From contig JAGUCH010000003.1 of assembly GCA_019096065.1 (NCBI GenBank), positions 2,480,001-2,544,000 on the forward strand: a DNA stretch of 64,000 nt, in the 5' to 3' direction. Positions 1 to 11,310 of the stretch are shown here, one piece after another (within the stretch, counting starts at the first letter, position 1; each line of letters begins with the position of its first letter). The notes under the pieces were generated by a model that was not told where the DNA came from, ran no database searches, and saw only the letters and a list, made by a program, of their open reading frames with translations. The translations under genes were made by a program, and so were the position numbers. This DNA is from Paracyclopina nana (taxonomy: Eukaryota > Arthropoda > Copepoda > Cyclopoida > Cyclopettidae).

Positions 1-49
1 CCTTAACTCAAAAATATGAGTTTCTTATCATTTTTGGGCAGTATTTAGT

Positions 50-120
50 ATTTGCGCGTTTGGGTGCGATAGTGCGCGTTCGTGCACGTTCGTGCGCGTT
101 TGCGCGCGATTGTGGGCAGT
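50..120. repeat. degenerate short tandem repeat rich in GTGCGCGTT
   Basis: About six diverged copies of a roughly 10-bp unit related to gtgcgcgttc lie in a row. They are GC-rich against AT-rich surroundings. No coding or structural role is visible. Confidence 0.6.
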
Positions 121-431
121 ATTTAGTATATACGATTATTTAGCGATATTTTGCCTGAGCTGTGACCAAAATTCCTTTTTTAAAAACGTAGTTTCATAAT
201 TTTCATGCATTCTGCCTAACCTTTCCAAATGTTTAGCTAAGATTTTGTTGTACAACAACATTACATATTGTAATGGTTTTTGAAGATGTTAACCATTTTT
301 AACGAATTGGATAACGTTACCCTTGTTTACAACAAAATAACCATGTGAAAAGAAGTTGTAATGATGTGATTTATGTGGCTTATCCAAATTCTATGTGACT
401 TTTCTTAGGCTTGAGTAACTTCACATTTTTT

Positions 432-662
432 ACACTACTGTAATACGATTTACTCGTGATAAAATTAAGTTTCCGACTCAGCTTTTTTATGTAGCAGTTC
501 TTTCAAAGCAATTTAGAGGATATTAAACATTCTATATTCTGTAATACGATTTCTTCGTGTCATAATTCAGTTTACCGATCCGACTCAGCACTTTTATATC
601 ACATTTCTTTCAATTTCAATTTGGGGGATATTAAATACTTAATGGCCCTGGAATCAAATTTG
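432..662. repeat. two tandem copies of a ~108-bp repeat with an inverted copy at 4040-4160
   Basis: Two diverged copies begin near 432 and 538. Each has ctgtaatacgattt, then gactcagc, then gatattaaa. The second ends in ggccctggaatcaaatttg. A third copy lies in opposite orientation at about 4040-4160, inside the large intron of the CUB gene, and carries the same ggccctggaatc end. This looks like a dispersed non-coding element. The rest of 1-2127 outside the named repeats shows nothing gene-like. Confidence 0.55.
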
Positions 663-725
663 GCAGCCCGGTGACTTCATGAAAACACTCAAAAATCGTA
701 TTGAAGAGTATAAAAAAGCATACAC

Positions 726-877
726 CGGGCTAGGGAACATACAATGGGGCTGTTAAAAAGCCGACCTCTGATTCTAACAATGTAAAACGCTCGTAAAATT
801 ACAGCCCTCGCAAGCTTGGTCTAGTAAAGCTGTACTCGTTTCCTCTTTAACGGCCCTACTTTGTGTTCCCCAGCTCG
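726..877 (-). mobile_element. MITE copy 1 (terminal inverted repeats ending CTGGGGAAC)
   Basis: A 152-bp non-coding element whose two ends are inverted copies of each other: cgggctagggaacataca at the left and tgttccccagctcg at the right, followed inwards by agggctgttaaa-type sequence. The same element lies in the opposite orientation at 3451-3627. I could not see a clear target duplication. Confidence 0.6.
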
Positions 878-2127
878 ATATAAATAAAATTGTCACTTTT
901 GTTTTAATTATTTCTACTGATATTTTTAGAGGTAGAGATTTTTTTAAAAATTACTTTAGACTTCATGCTTGGATCCATAATTAATGCGAGGACTTTTTTT
1001 CAGACATACCCTCGGTAAGTAGACTTTTTGTCAGCAGAATTTTTGACACTTTTTGAAACTAGACATTGTGCAAGTAGGCTTTTTGGAATGAGACTTTCTG
1101 CTGCCAAGACCTGCAAAAGTCACCTTTACCCACATATATTAGGATGATGAATTTTGGGTTCATAACCAAAATATTGTATGTGCAGCAATATTTTTTGAAG
1201 CATGTATTTTTAATAGTATGCTGATATACTTACAAACACAGCATACTCCAAATCCAGAGGCGCAAGAGCCTCCTTTGGTACCACCCTTGCTTGAGCACTC
1301 TTCTCTGAAATAAGGTGGAAATGTATAAAAATGCAATTAATCATCGGACTGAATTATGATGTGATCTACGTGGTATAGCAAGTTCCATTTTTGGAGCCAC
1401 TTGTGACTTGGCAGGGGTCATTGGGGAACCGAACGACTTGAAATACAGGCACTGCAAGAAAAAATCAAACTTTAGAGGTCTTTCTAATTATGTCAGTAGA
1501 TTGAGTGAATATGTACGGAGTTTCCCAGCTCGCGAAGGCTTGTCAGCATTTTCTGAGGATGCTTTGGCTCCAAGGATGAAACAACAGACTACTGCTGTGC
1601 TCCATTTAATGGATGGCGCCTGGAAAAAATAAAAACATTGTTCGCTGCACTAAAAAAAGTCCTAATTTTCACAAAGTTGAAATGGTCATTCTACTTTGCT
1701 AGTACCATTTTGTGTTCTGTAAGCTTCAGAGTTTTCTCAAGACTAGGCGCATATGCGACTTGCACGCTAGTTTTTATACCGATGATCATTTGGAAAATCG
1801 TGAAAATGGAACCTGTCCACGATGCGCTTGATAAGCATCCGATGGAACGGGCCCTCATCATCTGCATTGCTAGATTTACCGTTACGCTATAAGGTGTTAA
1901 ATTATTATACTTCAGATCCTTGAATATAGCATTGATTTCGGAAAATTAAGAATTTTTTTCAAAAATTACTCTAGAGCTGAATAATGCAGTGAATAGGAAA
2001 AATCATTTCATTTTCAATTCGGAGCAGATGATCAGGGCCGAAATTCAAATGTGCAACGCAACCTGAGAGCTTAAATAAAAGGTTCCTTTCGAGGCCAGGG
2101 CTTCGCACTAGGTAGCAGAAAGCCAAG

Positions 2128-5100
2128 ATGACAAGATCTATCAACTTTTGCATTTTAGTTGTACTAATTGGCTCGTGCTTTGGCGAAGAAGCGGCCAAAG
2201 AAGAAACGACCAATGAAGTCTCGAGAGAGGGGAAATGTACATAGAAAAGCATATGACAAATTAACCATTACAGAGTCGACTCATTTTGTATTTTCTTGCA
2301 GATTTGCCAATTTTCTCCATTGTCTCGTTTAAAAACGCTGAATGTCGCGGAACGACAGCCGCACTGTAAGTTTTAAATTCAAGTCAAAAATAAAGTAAAT
2401 GTTATAATATGTTGCGACAAAAAGGTAAGCAAAATCTGTCTAAGCCACAGCAACCGAAATACTTCACTGCTTTAGGCGGAACATTAAAAATCTTAGTCGA
2501 TCAGCAAATAAACTACCAGAATTGCAGAGGCGTGAAATTTGAGCTCTTAAATGATCGCACAAGATAACATCTCAGCTTTGTGACATTATAGTGTTCTCAT
2601 GGTGGTCTGGGTTCTGTAATGATGCTCGAAATGAATGGTCGAAATAATGAATATTGGGGGTAACTTATTTTGTCCGAAAATAAAGTCTTAGAATGTCCGA
2701 CAAGTCTAGATGTTCGAGATCTACAGATTCGTCATAGTTGTAAATTGTCCAACGCGACCAAGTTGTAATATGTCTGACAGCTTATAAGAGGTCATCTGAA
2801 AAGGGTAAATGTAAGTTTTCTCATCAATTAACTCAGAGTTAAATTTTGCTCACATTAACCATGCCTCGATTTCTGAATTGGTAGTTACATGCCAGCAACT
2901 TTTTAAAAACATATTATTGTGGTGACTTCAAAAAGACAAAAAATATTCGACTGTAATATCGATTTAATTTTGTCGGACATTTTTCATAGCAACAATTTTT
3001 TGTTGCTGCATGGTCATTATGTAACAATACTAAATGTGTCGATCATAAAACGCACCCGTTGCCAACATTGCGTTGGTCATTTTGCAAATGTGCCGGACAG
3101 AAAATTCGTCCGACTTCAAAATTGGGTCTCCTTCATTTTGACCGACAAATTAAGTCAAGTTGCAAAATGTCCGACTTTTTTGGTACCGTATAAAAATGAC
3201 CGACACAATTAAGGGTACAGGCGCGATTTCTGTCCGACACCTTTTTGCTAGTAGTTGCAAAATGACACAAATGCGTCAGACATAATGATGGAGCCCGAAT
3301 ATTGCAAACTTAGCACAGTTACACTAATAACTTCATAAAGGTACCGATTGACATTTTATTAATTGGCATAAAAACCTAAATAATAATGAAATTAGATCGA
3401 TGAAATTAGTTTTTTATGTATTCATTATGTGTTTCTATATATGTTTAGATCGAGCTGGGGATTATAAAGAAGAGCTGTTAAAGAGATGAGAGAAGATTTT
3501 TAAATGGGAAAACACGAGTAAAGCTTTACTAGTATGGGCCTGCGAGGGCTGCAATTTTGCGGGTGTTTTTCTACTTTAAGGTCCGAGGTCAGCTTTTTAA
3601 CAGCCCTATTTTATGTTCCCCAGCTTGGTATACACATTTTTGTAATCTGTAAAACAATTTTTGAGTGCTTTAATGAAGTGACAAGGCTGTCCCCTACAAA
3701 ATACTGCTCGGTTTTTAGTTGCTATGTGATTATCACTGGCTCTCAGATGCTACCATCCTGTGGTTTGGGAGAAATAAAAAAACAACTTTTAACAGTATTT
3801 CCTCAGAGGTTATCAAATGGCATAATGGTTAGGGCGCTAGATTTGCGATTCAGCCATCTGGGGTTTGAATCCCACAAATGCCATAACTGTTAAATTGCAT
3901 TTAGTTTCCAAATTAGAGCATTGGATTATTAATCCAACTATCTAAGGTTTGAATTTAGGTTGTCCCTTCCCTTTCATCTAACTTCTTAGGTATTTTGGAT
4001 TAGTTCCAAGGAATATGAGGGGCATAAGATTACTTCATATCCCTCAAATTTGATTCCAGGGCCGTACAGTATTTAATATCCCCCATGATGCTTAGGAAAA
4101 TATGTGATAATAAACTGAATTACAACGCTAGGAAACAGTATTACATTACATAAAAAACCTCAAATTCGCAGGAAATTTTTACGAGGAATTCAACATTGGG
4201 CGGGAGTTTTCCTAAATTCGCTAGTTTCATGAATCCAAATGGACATATTTTAGCTACGAGATATTGAGCCAGTCTTAGCTAGCATAAAAATTGAGAATTT
4301 GCCAGCTCTACCGAATAATACCATTACAGCTCATATTTTCTGAATTTTTCCATTTTAATTGAACAGAAGGTAATTCAAGATTTGCGCCAGCGTGCGTTGA
4401 AGTCTCCAAGTTTTTTAAAATAGTTGATTTCGCGCACCTTTTTCTTTCTTGACAAAATAAGCGACATCAAATTACTTGAAATGTTTTCATTTTTTCAGTG
4501 GTTCTGCCCGAAATGGAACTTGCTACACCCAATCCGAGTGTAAGTCCAAGGGAGGCAGCACAGCAGGAAACTGCGCAGCTGGGTAAATGGTTCTTTCAAC
4601 ATACTTTCTAAAAAAAAGGCTGAATCATGCTACATCCTCTAGGTTCGGTGTTTGTTGCATATTTTTGTACACAGCCACTGGAACGACCATAACTCAGAAT
4701 TGCTCATACATCCAGAATCCTAGCTTTCCCACTGTGTACTCAGCAACCACCTCACTCACATACACCGTTCAAAAATGCGCTACAAGTAAGCTCATGACAC
4801 AGCTGTAACAAAGAGTCCGCATCTAATTGAAACTTTTACAGATGTGTGCAGCCTTAGGCTCGACTTTGAGACCTTCACTTTGCTCGGGCCTGCTTCCACT
4901 CTTGAAGCAGCCACAGCCACGTGCCAAGACTCCTTCGTTCTCAAGGGAGGCAGTGGAATCACCTCACCCGTTATTTGTGGAAAAAACACCGGCCAACATT
5001 GTATGCACTAGAATTAGGACTCGTTGTCATTTATTATTATTGCATGCATTTTTCAGTGTACACTGACCTCGGTTCAGGATCGACTGGAAGTGCCACTTTG

Positions 5101-5909
5101 ACGTTCACTTTTTCAACCACGACTAGCACGGTGAGGACGTGGGAAATCAAAGTCACTCAGATCCCCTGCTACTCTGAATCCAGGTAACTTCAGCCCATCA
5201 AACTTTGCGACTCAATCTCAACATTATTCATAGGCCTCCATCCGGTTGCTTGCAATACCACCAAGGTCTCTCTGGACGCCTCGAAACGTTCAACTTTTTG
5301 GAGTCCACAACTGGAAGCATGATGCACTTGATCGATCAGCAGTAATGAGCATAACTTTTCTGATAAAAAATGTTCCGAGGAAAATTGCCCTTTTTCAGGT
5401 ACTCCATTTGCATCCGGAAAGCTGCTGGATACTGCTGCGTCCAATATTCTCTCTGCTCAGATACTTACTCCTACAGCTTGGGAAATGAAGCCACCGCCCT
5501 CACTGACTCCGTATGTACCTATGACTTCATTGGCATTGCAGGTAAACAACGCAAGAATATTGCTTTCTAATGTTAGGTTTGTATGGCTAACAAACGATTT
5601 TTATAGGTGCTTCCATGGAGTGCAGCACGAGCCATAATATCCCTGTTGTCGCTCAGCTCTGCGGAAAAATTTTCAACACTTCCTCAGGAGGCACAGTCAG
5701 TGCACCTTTCATTTGCGGTACAATATTGCCAATGATCCACATGCTGCACAAATAAGCACGAGCATATTTTTCCCCATTTAGATTGTACTTCACCCTTTGC
5801 GGTGGACATTTTTACTGATGCTACCAATGATGGCACTGCCCCTGCTGCTATCGCTCCAGCCAGAGGTCTGTGCCTGCAGTACAACCAAATCCCATGTGGA
5901 AGTACGTAA
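2128..5909 (+). CDS. secreted CUB-domain-like arthropod protein
   Basis: Ten exons: 2128-2236, 2302-2365, 4499-4582, 4643-4785, 4842-5000, 5057-5183, 5234-5341, 5399-5541, 5607-5717, 5782-5909. All phases close, giving 391 aa. Residues 1-19 form a signal peptide (MTRSINFCILVVLIGSCFG). A Cys-rich segment follows (GTCYTQSEC, FGVCC), then CUB-like modules with NVCSLRLDFETF, PVICGKNTGQH, WEIKVTQIPC, PPSGCLQYHQG and YSICIRKAAGYCC. This order matches a large family of secreted crustacean and insect proteins with unknown ligands. The 2.1-kb intron 2 is full of repeats, whereas the other introns are about 50-70 bp. A role in extracellular binding or haemolymph is inferred from the family only. The start is the first ATG before the signal peptide. 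Confidence 0.88.
2665..3285. repeat. cluster of TGTCCGAC motifs (transposon subterminal repeats?)
   Basis: At least ten variants of tgtccgac, in both orientations, lie within about 620 bp, for example near 2671, 2693, 2972, 3106, 3167 and 3230. There is no coding content. Such density of one motif resembles the subterminal repeats of a non-autonomous DNA transposon. It sits within intron 2 of the CUB gene. Confidence 0.5.
3451..3627 (+). mobile_element. MITE copy 2 (terminal inverted repeats ending CTGGGGAAC)
   Basis: A 177-bp element beginning cgagctgggg and ending ccccagcttg. It is similar along its length to 726-877 but inverted, sharing gtaaagctttactag, gcgagggctg and tttttaacagccct. It lies in intron 2 of the CUB gene. 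Confidence 0.6.
3818..3883 (+). repeat. tRNA-like sequence, probable SINE head
   Basis: The segment has an A-box-like tggcataatgg and a B-box-like gggtttgaatccc at tRNA spacing. Its ends tggcat and atgcca could pair as an acceptor stem. The T-arm stem is imperfect, so a functional tRNA is unlikely. A tRNA-derived SINE or tRNA relic is the better reading. It lies in an intron. Confidence 0.5.
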
Positions 5910-6369
5910 ATCTGTGGCTTGTCAACCGTCTTACTGAACTGATACTTTGATAACTATAGCTTGATTAATAAACTGTTGCCAAATGACTTCAACCGATCAA
6001 CAATCGGAAATCCATTCGGAATTGAAAAACATTAGCCCAAAGTCAGGGACATTTTTCAAAGGCTACCAGTTATGTTGAAGGATAATTTACAAATTATATC
6101 GCGGTCGTAAGTAAGATTTAGCGCACATGTTTAAGCCGGTACTAGAAAACCAGCTGTATTTTCAGCTCCTCTGGAGAAAATGGCTATTGCTAAAATCGGC
6201 TTTCCGACCATCTTTTCCTAAGGTTTCTGTAAATAATTTGTGATGAATTAGCCATCCTTCGTTTTACCCGAAGTTTGAGATTATGCCTTTTAGCAACATT
6301 AACTGTCTTACCATGTAAGTAAACAAAATCAGATGTGACATGAATCTTTTTTTTTAGATTTTACTTATT

Positions 6370-6519
6370 TTTCACAGAGGGTTATTTTGGCGTATGCGGA
6401 ATATCTGGTTGCATGGTGCAGAGCAAAAGCTAGCTATTTGCTAATTTTGTGGGTTAGCTACCTGAGATGCCCAATCAGAAATTCTGGGCCCCCAAATGCC
6501 AAAATTACCCTCTGTGAAA
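6370..6519. mobile_element. 150-bp inverted-repeat element (MITE)
   Basis: The ends are 22-bp inverted repeats with one mismatch, starting tttcacagagggt and reaching attttggc. There is no coding capacity and no clear target duplication. The rest of 5910-6861 holds only AT-rich sequence with a few loose copies of tagatcttaaaacag. Confidence 0.6.
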
Positions 6520-7430
6520 CGGGTGCCAGTACTTTGATCTCAAAAGTATAAAGTATAACTTTTGCTAATAGAGTGTCTTACAGACAAAATGTGAGAAAAT
6601 GGGGTTAAGGCTGCTGAGACCCAATTCAATAATCTGTAAGGACAGACTAAGCCAAAGTAAGGTTTGAAGGATAGCCCTTTTTTGTAAGACTGCTTAAGTT
6701 ATGACTGAAACAGTTGTTGTAGATAAACAGGATATTAAAACAGATCATAGTAGATCTTAAAACAGACACCAATAGACTTTAAAACACAGGTACAAAATTG
6801 TCTGCAGCCACTCCGCCATAGATCTTAAAAATATGGTCGTAGATCGTAAAACATTAACATCATGTAGACCTTAACAGCTCCTGACTGTAAGCCACAAGCA
6901 ATCCTGATACAAGGTTTCGGATTCGAAAATCAGTTTTTTGGCCCAAACCCCTTGCAATAGTGTGAAAAGTTGGAAAATTAAGTTTCATGACCACTGGACC
7001 ACTCTAGGGTGGTCAAGTGGTGCGGTAAGCAAAATGCTGTTTAGATTAAGGCAAAAATGAATGGGGGCCTAGCTGGAGGTGTGGGTATGGCCAGAAATCA
7101 ACTATACCCTAATTATCTAGGCCCTGGGGGGGTCTCTAGGTGTCAGGGAAAAAAAGTTGAAAAATGTAAACAAACTAGTTGAAAAATGGCCAAAATTCAC
7201 TTTTTCGGACCCTACTTTGAAGGCATTTTCCTCCCATGTCAGTGGATGGATTTTTGATTTTTCAACTCTGGATGAAAGTCAAAGATTGGAACTGTCATTA
7301 CAAAAAAGAAAATTCATTATATGTCTGCAGATGGAGCTCCTGGAGCGATTCAAAAATACACATTTTTTACAAAAATGACTTTACAGTAAAACATATAAAA
7401 CTGACAAGCGGAAGTGAAGTCAAATACAAA

Positions 7431-9146
7431 CATTTTTTTATCATCACAAACATGTCAGTGCACACCCAGAGGCTTCTCCCAAACAAAAAAATTCAGGATA
7501 TATAGGCCCTGCCCCTGGCCAGGAGCCTGGGCGGTCCCATTTATTCTCTGCTGTAACAGCTACATAGGCCAACAGGGAGCCCTTGGCTCCCATGTCAGTG
7601 GATGAAAGTGTCCTTTTTTGGCCTCCTGAGGTCTGTGCTGACCTGGAGGCTTGGGCCAATCAAAAAAATTCAGGGTACATTGGCCCTGGCCAGGAGCCAG
7701 GGCGGTACCGGTTATAATCTACTGCAGCAGCTTCATAGGCCAACAGGTAGCCCCTGGCTCCCATGTCAGTGGATGAAAGTGTCCTTTTTTGGCCTCCTGA
7801 GGTCTGTGCTGACCTGGAGGCTTGGTCCAAGCAAAAAAATTCAGAGTACATTGGCCCTGGCCTGGAGCCAGGGCGGTACCGGTTATACTCTACTGCAGCA
7901 GCTTCATAGGCCAACAGGTAGCCCCTGGCTCCCATGTCAGTGGATGAAAGTGTCCTTTTTTGGCCTCCTGAGGTCTGTGCTGACCTGGAGGCTTGGTCCA
8001 AGCAAAAAAATTCAGGGTACATTGGCCCTGGCCAGGAGCCAGGGCGGTACTGGTTATGCTCTGCTGCAGCAGCTACATAGGCCAACAGGGAGCCCCTGGC
8101 TCCCATGTCAGTGGATGAAAGTGCCCTTTTTCAGCCTCCTGAGGTCTGTGCTGACCTGGAGGCTTGGTCCAAGCAAAAAAATTCAGGGTACATTGGCCCT
8201 GGCCAGGAGCCAGGGCGGTACTGGTTATGCTCTGCTGCAGCAGCTACATAGGCCAACAGGGAGCCCCTGGCTCCCATGTCAGTGGATGAAAGTGCCCTTT
8301 TTCAGCCTCCTGAGGTCTGTGCTGACCTGGAGGCTTGGTCCAAGCAACAAAATTCAGGGTACATTGGCCCTGGCCAGGAGCCAGGGCGGTACTGGTTATG
8401 CTCTGCTGCAGCAGCTACATAGGCCAACAGGGAGCCCCTGGCTCCCATGTCAGTGGATGAAAGTGCCCTTTTTCAGCCTCCTGAGGTCTGTGCTGACCTG
8501 GAGGCTTGGTCCAAGCAAAAAAATTCAGGGTACATTGGCCCTGGCCAGGAGCCAGGGCGGTACTGGTTATGCTCTGCTGCAGCAGCTACATAGGCCAACA
8601 GGGAGCCCCTGGCTCCCATGTCAGTGGATGAAAGTGCCCTTTTTCAGCCTCCTGAGGTCTGTGCTGACCTGGAGGCTTGGTCCAAGCAACAAAATTCAGG
8701 GTACATTGGCCCTGGCCAGGAGCCAGGGCGGTACTGGTTATGCTCTGCTGCAGCAGCTACATAGGCCAACAGGGAGCCCCTGGCTCCCATGTCAGTGGAT
8801 GAAAGTGCCCTTTTTCAGCCTCCTGAGGTCTGTGCTGACCTGGAGGCTTGGTCCAAGCAAAAAAATTCAGGGTACATTGGCCCTGGCCAGGAGCCAGGGC
8901 GGTACCGGTTATGCTCTACTGCAGCAGCTTCATAGGCCAACAGGTAGCCCCTGGCTCCCATGTCAGTGGATGAAAGTGTCCTTTTTTGGCCTCCTGAGGT
9001 CTGTGCTGACCTGGAGGCTTGGTCCAAGCAACAAAATTCAGGGTACATTGGCGTTGGCCCGGAGCCAGGGCGGTACTGGTTATACACTCTGCTGCAGCAG
9101 CTACATAGGCCAATATGGAGCCCCTGGCTCCCATGTCAGTGGATGA
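7431..9146 (+). repeat. 171-bp tandem repeat array in the left foldback arm
   Basis: Nine well-matched units start at 7602, 7773, 7944, 8115, 8286, 8457, 8628, 8799 and 8970. A diverged unit precedes them at 7431-7601. Each contains catgtcagtggatgaaagtg and ggtctgtgctgacctggagg. Because 171 is 57 codons, a 514-codon frame without stops runs through nine units on the plus strand. Partial open frames also exist on the minus strand. This is almost certainly a by-product of the period rather than a gene. Confidence 0.9.
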
Positions 9147-9357
9147 AAGTGTCCTTTTTCATCCTCCTGAGGTCCAAAAGCAAAGAAGATCTGAACACCG
9201 ATGAATTGTGGGTAGAAATGGAGTCCCATTTGTGATCAAAAGGTCTAATGAATCCTTGAAAATAAATTTGATAAACAGGCTATTGATCTGAGAGTCTGAA
9301 AAAACTCATAAGAATGAAAAATTAACAAAATGTATAGCTGAAACTGCCCAGACCAAT

Positions 9358-9935
9358 GTACCCTGAATTTTTTTGCTTGGACCAAGCCTCCAGGTCAGCA
9401 CAGACCTCAGGAGGCTGAAAAAGGGCACTTTCATCCACTGACATGGGAGCCAGGGGCTCCCTGTTGGCCTATGTAGCTGCTGCAGCAGAGTGTATAACAG
9501 GTACCGCCCAGGCTCCAGGCCAGGGCCAATGTACCCTGAATTTTTTTATTTGGACCAAGCCTCCAGGCCAGCACAGACCTCAGGAGGCTGAAAAAGGACA
9601 CTTTCATCCACTGACATGGGAGCCAGGGGCTACCTGTTGGCCTATGAAGCTGCTGCAGTAGATTATAACCGGTACCGCCCTGGCTCCTGGCCAGGGCCAA
9701 TGTACCCTGAATTTTTTTGATTGGCCCAAGCCTCCAGGTCAGCACAGACCTCAGGAGGCCAAAAAAGGACACTTTCATCCACTGACATGGGAGCCAAGGG
9801 CTCCCTGTTGGCCTATGTAGCTGTTACAGCAGAGAATAAATGGGACCGCCCAGGCTCCTGGCCAGGGGCAGGGCCTATATATCCTGAATTTTTTTGTTTG
9901 GGAGAAGCCTCTGGGTGTGCACTGACATGTTTGTG
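9358..9935 (-). repeat. three inverted units of the same 171-bp repeat in the right foldback arm
   Basis: The sequence is the reverse complement of the left-arm units, with about two good copies, one further copy and the diverged outer unit. The copy number is far lower than in the left arm, which suggests unequal exchange or slippage after or during transposition. Confidence 0.85.
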
Positions 9936-10720
9936 ATGATAAAAAAATGTTTGTATTTGACTTCACTTCCGCTTGTCAGTTTTATATGTTTTACTGTAAA
10001 GTCATTTTTGTAAAAAATGTGTATTTTTGAATCGCTCCAGGAGCTCCATCTGCAGACATATAATGAATTTTCTTTTTTGTAATGACAGTTCCAATCTTTG
10101 ACTTTCATACAGAGTTGAAAAATCAAAAATCCATCCACTGACATGGGAGGAAAATGCCCTCAAAGTAGGGTCCGAAAAAGTGAATTTTGGCCATTTTTCA
10201 ACTAGTTTGTTTACGTTTTTCAACTTTTTTTCCCTGACACCTAGAGACCCCCCCAGGGCCTAGATAATTAGGGTATAGTTGATTTCTGGCCATACCCACA
10301 CCTCCAGCTAGGCCCCCATTCATTTTTGCCTTAATCTAAACAGCATTTTGCTTACCGCACCACTTGACCACCCTAGAGTGGTCCAGTGGTCATGAAACTT
10401 AATTTTCCAACTTTTCACACTATTGCAAGGGGTTTGGGCCAAAAAACTGATTTTCGAATCCGAAACCTTGTATCAGGATTGCTTGTGGCTTACAGTCAGG
10501 AGCTGTTAAAATGTAGACCAAAGTACGGTTTCCTTGTGAAACTTATGTTGTATCAACATAGAGTGCAAGTCATAATTTAACATTATCTTCTTTGCCACCT
10601 AAGTAAAACCTGAAACACTAATTTTTGTCATTAAGCACCTTCGATTTTTCTACTAAGGTGGCAAGTAGCTGGTGTGGTAACAAGACCAATATTTAATTTC
10701 ACATCCGATTCTTTTTACAT

Positions 10721-11310
10721 AGCTCATATTGACTTGAGGAAAAACCTAACCTAGACTTCGTCAACCGCCCCTAAACCTAAATATTTCCTGAAAGCGTACG
10801 TGGGTAGTTACAAAAACCTGGCCTAGCGCTTCCCATTACATAAAATTTTAAAAAACCTCTAGCTCTCTTGGGCGATCTTTTTCGATGAATAGAGCTTCAA
10901 ACATCCTTCATAAAATCAAAAGGGCTAACATTTTTATTTAATAAGCAAATCGCTAGACTGGCCAGGTGAGGAGATACGGATTGCCAAACTTTATATTAAG
11001 CTGTTACAAATGTTTTGGTACTTGAAAAATTGTCCCTCTGTATCTCTTTTCCCGGTCATCCTATCAACTTGCTTATGAAATTCAAAAAGTTAGATCTCTC
11101 AATTTTGTTGGGGGTTATTGAAATGCGTCATAGCAGAAAAACAAAATGGTACTGAGCTAGAAGTTTTTCAATATGTTATAGAAAGCGCCAGGCTAGGATT
11201 TTGTAACTACCCTCAAACAAACCCTAGGGATATAAGCTTTCAGAAAATATATAGGTTTAGGGGTGGTTGACGAAGTCTAGGTTAGATTTTCTCTTAAGTC
11301 AATGTGAGCT
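10721..11310. mobile_element. 590-bp inverted-repeat element with ~180-bp arms
   Basis: The left arm starts agctcatattgactt and the right arm ends in the complement. Both contain cctaacctagacttcgtcaa and cccctaaaccta on opposite strands, with about 10-15% divergence. The centre (about 10930-11130) is unique and non-coding. A second small hairpin, gccacctaag against ctaaggtggc, lies just outside at 10592-10664. Between 11310 and 12560 I see AT-rich sequence and no supported gene. Confidence 0.65.

Larger units (their letters stand above)
6871..10510. mobile_element. foldback-type DNA transposon with 9-bp target duplication
   Basis: A 3.6-kb element built of two long inverted arms. The outer about 900 bp of each arm (from 6871 inwards and from 10510 inwards) are nearly identical, with only scattered differences. 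Inside the arms lie 171-bp tandem repeats, about ten in the left arm and about three in the right. A unique spacer lies at about 9170-9350. The element starts ttaacagctcctgactg and ends with the complement. The 9-bp sequence atgtagacc flanks it directly on both sides (6862-6870 and 10511-10519). No transposase is encoded, so it is non-autonomous. A 9-bp duplication plus tandem repeats in unequal number within long inverted arms is the known plan of foldback and Mutator-like foldback elements. Confidence 0.88.

Noticed and set aside
1408-1892. Two short plus-strand frames upstream of the CUB gene
   Set aside because: No family similarity, adjacent but unrelated frames, AT-rich repeat neighbourhood.
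3818-3883. Functional tRNA gene
   Set aside because: The A and B boxes are there, but the T-stem does not pair properly and no clean anticodon arm can be drawn.
7602-9146. 514-codon open frame as a repeat protein gene
   Set aside because: It follows from the 171-bp repeat period and lies inside the foldback transposon. There is no unique N- or C-terminal part, and other frames and the minus strand are open as well.
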